From: an archaeon
Lineage (GTDB): Archaea > Micrarchaeota > Micrarchaeia > Norongarragalinales > SBBD01
Length of the DNA stretch: 7,935 nt
Direction of reading: 5' to 3'
Assembly (NCBI GenBank): GCA_005239845.1
Contig: SBBD01000142.1
Coordinates: forward strand, 1 to 7,935
Under the pieces are notes generated by a model. It saw only the letters and a program-made list of their open reading frames with translations. It was not told where the DNA came from and did not search any database. The position numbers were made by a program, and so were the translations under genes. Within the stretch, counting starts at the first letter, position 1; every line of letters starts with the position of its first letter. This document shows positions 5,611-7,935 of this stretch, piece after piece.

Positions 5611-7122
5611 ATGGCTGATAACAGCAAAACGAAGAACGCTAAGCTCTCGTCTGACGACATCTTCGGTGTCGTTTGGCGTGCCTGCGACACGTTCCGCGGC
5701 ACGATGGACCCCTCGCAATACAAGGACTACATCCTCGTGATGTTGTTCCTAAAGTACGTTTCTGACCTTTGGCGCGACAAGCGTGACGAGTACGCCAAGC
5801 GGTACTCCGGCGACGCCGAGCGAGTCAAGCGCGCAATGACCCGCGAACGCTTCGTCGTCCCCCCGGAGGCCGAGTTCGGCTTCCTCTACGAGCGGCGCGA
5901 CGCCGCCAACATCGGGGAGCTGATCAACATTGGCCTGGAGGCGATCGAAGAGTCCAACAAGCTCAAGCTCGAAAACGTCTTCCGCAACATCGACTTCAAC
6001 TCCGAAGCTGCGCTGGGTCAGACCAAGGAGCGCAACTACCGCCTCAAGCACCTGCTCGACGACCTGAAAGAGCTCGACCTGCGTCCGTCGCACTTGGTCA
6101 CGCAGGACGTGATCGGCGATGTGTACGAGTACCTCATTGGTAAGTTCGCCAGCGATTCAGGCAAGAAAGGCGGCGAGTTCTATACGCCGGCCGGCGTATC
6201 GCAGCTTCTGGCTGAGTTACTTAACCCGAAACCCGGCTCGCGGATCTGTGACCCGGCTTGTGGTTCCGGCTCGCTGCTGATTCGTGTGGCCAAGAAGGTT
6301 CCTGACCAGAACGTGGCCCTCTTCGGCCAGGAGCGCAACGGCCAGACTTGGGCGCTTTGCCGGATGAACCTGTTCCTGCACGAAATGGATGCCGCCCGCA
6401 TCGAATGGGGCGACACGCTCTTGAATCCGAAGCTCGTCGAAAAGGACAAACTGATGCGGTTCGACATTGTGGTCGCAAACCCGCCGTTCAGTTTGGACAA
6501 ATGGGGCGCAGAGAAGGCTGACGCCGACCCGCACCGCCGATTCGCACGCGGCACACCCCCCAAGAGCAAGGCCGATTTCGCCTTCATCCTGCACATGGTC
6601 GAGACCGCCATCGAGGTCGACGGAAAGGTCGGCGTCATCGTCCCGCACGGCGTGCTCTTTCGCGGCGGCCAGGAAGGCAAGATTCGCGAGAAATTCATCC
6701 GTGAGAACTTGCTTGACGCGGTAATCGGCCTACCCGCGAATCTCTTCTTCGGCACGGGCATTCCCGCGGCCATTTTGATCTTTCAGAAGGGCCGCAAGAA
6801 GAAAGACGTGGTTTTCATCGACGCCAGTCGCGATTTTGAACAGAACAAGCGTCAGAATCGACTGCGGCCCGAGGACATTGAACGGATTGCCAAGATCTAC
6901 CGCGCCCGCAAGGAAATCGCAAAGTACTGCCACCTCGCGACTCTCATGGAGATCGAGGAGAACGAGTTCAATCTGAACATCCCGCGATACGTGGACACCT
7001 TCGAGGCAGGGAAAGAAGTGAATATCGCCGCAGTGCGAGACGACATTCGCAGGTTGGAATGCGAGCTGACTGCAGTGAAGCGAGAGCTGGACAATCACTT
7101 GCGGAAGCTGGAGATGGCCTGA
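5611..7122 (+). CDS. hsdM: Type I N6-adenine DNA methyltransferase, HsdM
   Basis: Modification subunit that methylates adenine N6 in the site chosen by HsdS, using SAM. 503 residues, a normal length. The N-terminal helical HsdM domain spans about 12-155 (SSDDIFGVVWRACDTFRG, YILVMLFLKYVSDLW). The N6-MTase domain runs from about 160 to 470: GGEFYTPAGVSQLLAELL (187-204), SAM motif I DPACGSGSLLIRV (214-226), and catalytic motif IV NPPF (290-293) within VVANPPFSLDKWG. A C-terminal helix (about 472-502) is a likely contact for HsdS. All catalytic motifs are intact. AAGG at 5597-5600 is the probable SD for the ATG at 5611. The gene lies between two half-size hsdS genes, and no hsdR is seen in the window. 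It will protect the host DNA if a restriction subunit exists, or mark self for the MBL/TM pair if they are the effectors (inference). Confidence 0.95.
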   Translation: MADNSKTKNAKLSSDDIFGVVWRACDTFRGTMDPSQYKDYILVMLFLKYVSDLWRDKRDEYAKRYSGDAERVKRAMTRERFVVPPEAEFGFLYERRDAANIGELINIGLEAIEESNKLKLENVFRNIDFNSEAALGQTKERNYRLKHLLDDLKELDLRPSHLVTQDVIGDVYEYLIGKFASDSGKKGGEFYTPAGVSQLLAELLNPKPGSRICDPACGSGSLLIRVAKKVPDQNVALFGQERNGQTWALCRMNLFLHEMDAARIEWGDTLLNPKLVEKDKLMRFDIVVANPPFSLDKWGAEKADADPHRRFARGTPPKSKADFAFILHMVETAIEVDGKVGVIVPHGVLFRGGQEGKIREKFIRENLLDAVIGLPANLFFGTGIPAAILIFQKGRKKKDVVFIDASRDFEQNKRQNRLRPEDIERIAKIYRARKEIAKYCHLATLMEIEENEFNLNIPRYVDTFEAGKEVNIAAVRDDIRRLECELTAVKRELDNHLRKLEMA

Positions 7123-7190
7123 CGTGGCGGGACAGCCCCGGCGATGATCGACTACGCGACCTTTTTTTGCTAGGCGGATCGAGCGAGCAC
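7123..7190 (+). other. hsdM to second hsdS spacer with a T7 tract
   Basis: This 68-base gap is the longest in the operon. It contains seven T at 7162-7168 but only weak stems before them, so it is a poor terminator. It could reduce expression of the second hsdS or offer a slippage site. In the frame of the downstream gene there is no stop here, so a start at the TTG of 7167 is possible, but the ATG at 7191 is preferred. Confidence 0.3.
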
Positions 7191-7844
7191 ATGTCACAAC
7201 GAACGACACCGTGGCCTCTTCGTCCCATCGGCGACCTGCTTACGCGAGTTGTACGTCCAGTGGTCGTAAAAGAGGACGAGATCTACAGGGAGATCGGGGT
7301 ACGCAGTCACTGCAAGGGTGTTTTTCACAAACCGGCGACCAACGGCAGGCGAATCGGCGACAAACGGGTCTTTTGGGTTGAACCGGGATGCCTCGTGTTC
7401 AACATTATTTTCGCTTGGGAGCAAGCTGTCGCGTTGACCAGCGATGCCGAGTCCGGAATGATCGCCTCTCACCGATTCCCCATGTTTCGCTCTCGTAGTG
7501 GTGAATTACTTCCGGAATATGCGTGGCGCTACTTCGCCTCCCCTCGCGGTAAATATCATTTGAACATCGCATCACCTGGAGGGGCAGGCAGGAACAAGAC
7601 GCTTGGCCAGGATGAATTCATGCGACTTCGCATTCCGGTGCCGCCAGTAGGCTACCAACTGATTGCGGTGCGTACTCTAGCGCTCGCCGACCGAACGATT
7701 GCCCTCGCAAAGCAACTTGCTAAGGAGAAACGTAAACTGAAGCAGGCCCTTGCCGATCAGTTGGTTGGCGCGTCTTGGAGCGCATCACAACGGGGAACGT
7801 GTCATCAGGAAAGACTCGGCAATATCGTGCGTGTGTGTGTATAG
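7191..7844 (+). CDS. hsdS: Type I restriction-modification specificity subunit, half-size (S2)
   Basis: Second single-TRD specificity subunit, 217 residues. The TRD covers about 6-150 (RPIGDLLTRV at the start, VEPGCLVFNIIFAWEQAVAL and LLPEYAWRYFASPRG in the middle, DEFMRLRIPVPPVGYQ at the end). The coiled coil is at about 160-192 (RTIALAKQLAKEKRKLKQAL). Its end aligns by eye with S1 (SPxxxxxL ... FMxLxIxVPP ... coiled coil), while the recognition part differs, as expected for a different half-site. The ATG at 7191 is chosen; the frame is open back into hsdM but that stretch has no HsdS character. SD is weak (GAGCGAG). The last 20 residues are unlike HsdS and end in a (GT)5 tract just before the TAG. 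Codon use looks more AT-tolerant than in hsdM, hinting at separate acquisition. Confidence 0.85.
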   Translation: MSQRTTPWPLRPIGDLLTRVVRPVVVKEDEIYREIGVRSHCKGVFHKPATNGRRIGDKRVFWVEPGCLVFNIIFAWEQAVALTSDAESGMIASHRFPMFRSRSGELLPEYAWRYFASPRGKYHLNIASPGGAGRNKTLGQDEFMRLRIPVPPVGYQLIAVRTLALADRTIALAKQLAKEKRKLKQALADQLVGASWSASQRGTCHQERLGNIVRVCV

Positions 7845-7935
7845 CTCGGGGTTGTTGGGAATCGGCGAGTGAGAGACTTCCCGCTGTGGGAACGGAGAAG
7901 GTTACTCATTTCCTCGGAGCAGCGAGCGTACGGCA
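7845..7935. other. Right-edge tail, unassigned
   Basis: Ninety-one bases after the second hsdS. Two plus-strand frames stay open to the window edge. One is the S2 frame itself after its stop, with a GTG at 7869 reading VRDFPLWERRRLLISSEQ; the other is the frame starting at 7841. Either could be the start of a further operon gene, but there is no convincing SD and too little sequence to decide. Confidence 0.25.

Noticed and set aside
7059..7190. Upstream extension of the second hsdS into hsdM
   Set aside because: Overlaps the hsdM C-terminus in another frame and has no HsdS-like sequence; the ATG at 7191 begins directly before RPIGDLLTRV, the usual HsdS opening.

Overview
The window is GC-rich and densely coded. 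It looks like accessory DNA from a high-GC bacterium. Nothing in it fixes the taxon: codon use and the orphan LCM-type methyltransferase would fit Planctomycetota, Acidobacteriota, Actinomycetota or Proteobacteria, and I lean only weakly to Planctomycetota. No rRNA, tRNA or CRISPR array was seen.

Left flank (1-1724): the 3' end of an unrecognised gene closed by a strong intrinsic terminator (465-519), then on the minus strand a complete SAM-dependent methyltransferase of the LCM/COG3315 type. The roughly 270-base divergent spacer that follows carries several inverted repeats. The best is a perfect 9-6-9 palindrome (1693-1716) whose inner ends and 6-base centre look like a Xer/dif-type recombination core. 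It ends nine bases before the start codon of a tyrosine recombinase.

Mobility gene and leader (1725-3112): a 328-residue tyrosine recombinase with a full catalytic set is followed by about 400 bases without a gene. This stretch begins AT-rich, holds a promoter-like element (-10 TATAAT at 2817-2822) and then a series of stable hairpins ending in a T7 tract (2988-2994). It is either a small structured RNA of about 165 nt or a long attenuator-like 5' leader of the next operon. A consensus ribosome-binding sequence with no start codon after it (2997-3005) can be hidden in a hairpin.

Defence-like operon (3113-7844, all plus strand): (1) a ComEC-like metallo-beta-lactamase-fold protein; (2) a small four-TM protein with a soluble middle domain; (3) a half-size HsdS; (4) HsdM; (5) a second, different half-size HsdS. 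The first four genes are tightly packed (10-base gap with an ideal SD, 4-base GTGA overlap, 2-base gap) and so are probably translated together. Genes 3-5 should form a type I DNA adenine methyltransferase whose specificity comes from two single-TRD subunits on either side of HsdM. No HsdR is visible; it may lie beyond the right edge or be absent.

Most interesting idea: the MBL-fold protein and the four-TM protein, translationally coupled to a split-specificity type I methylase and sitting next to a recombinase with its own likely core site, may form a mobile anti-phage module. In it the MBL enzyme and membrane protein would replace or add to HsdR as effectors. The gene layout and motifs are seen directly; the function is inference.
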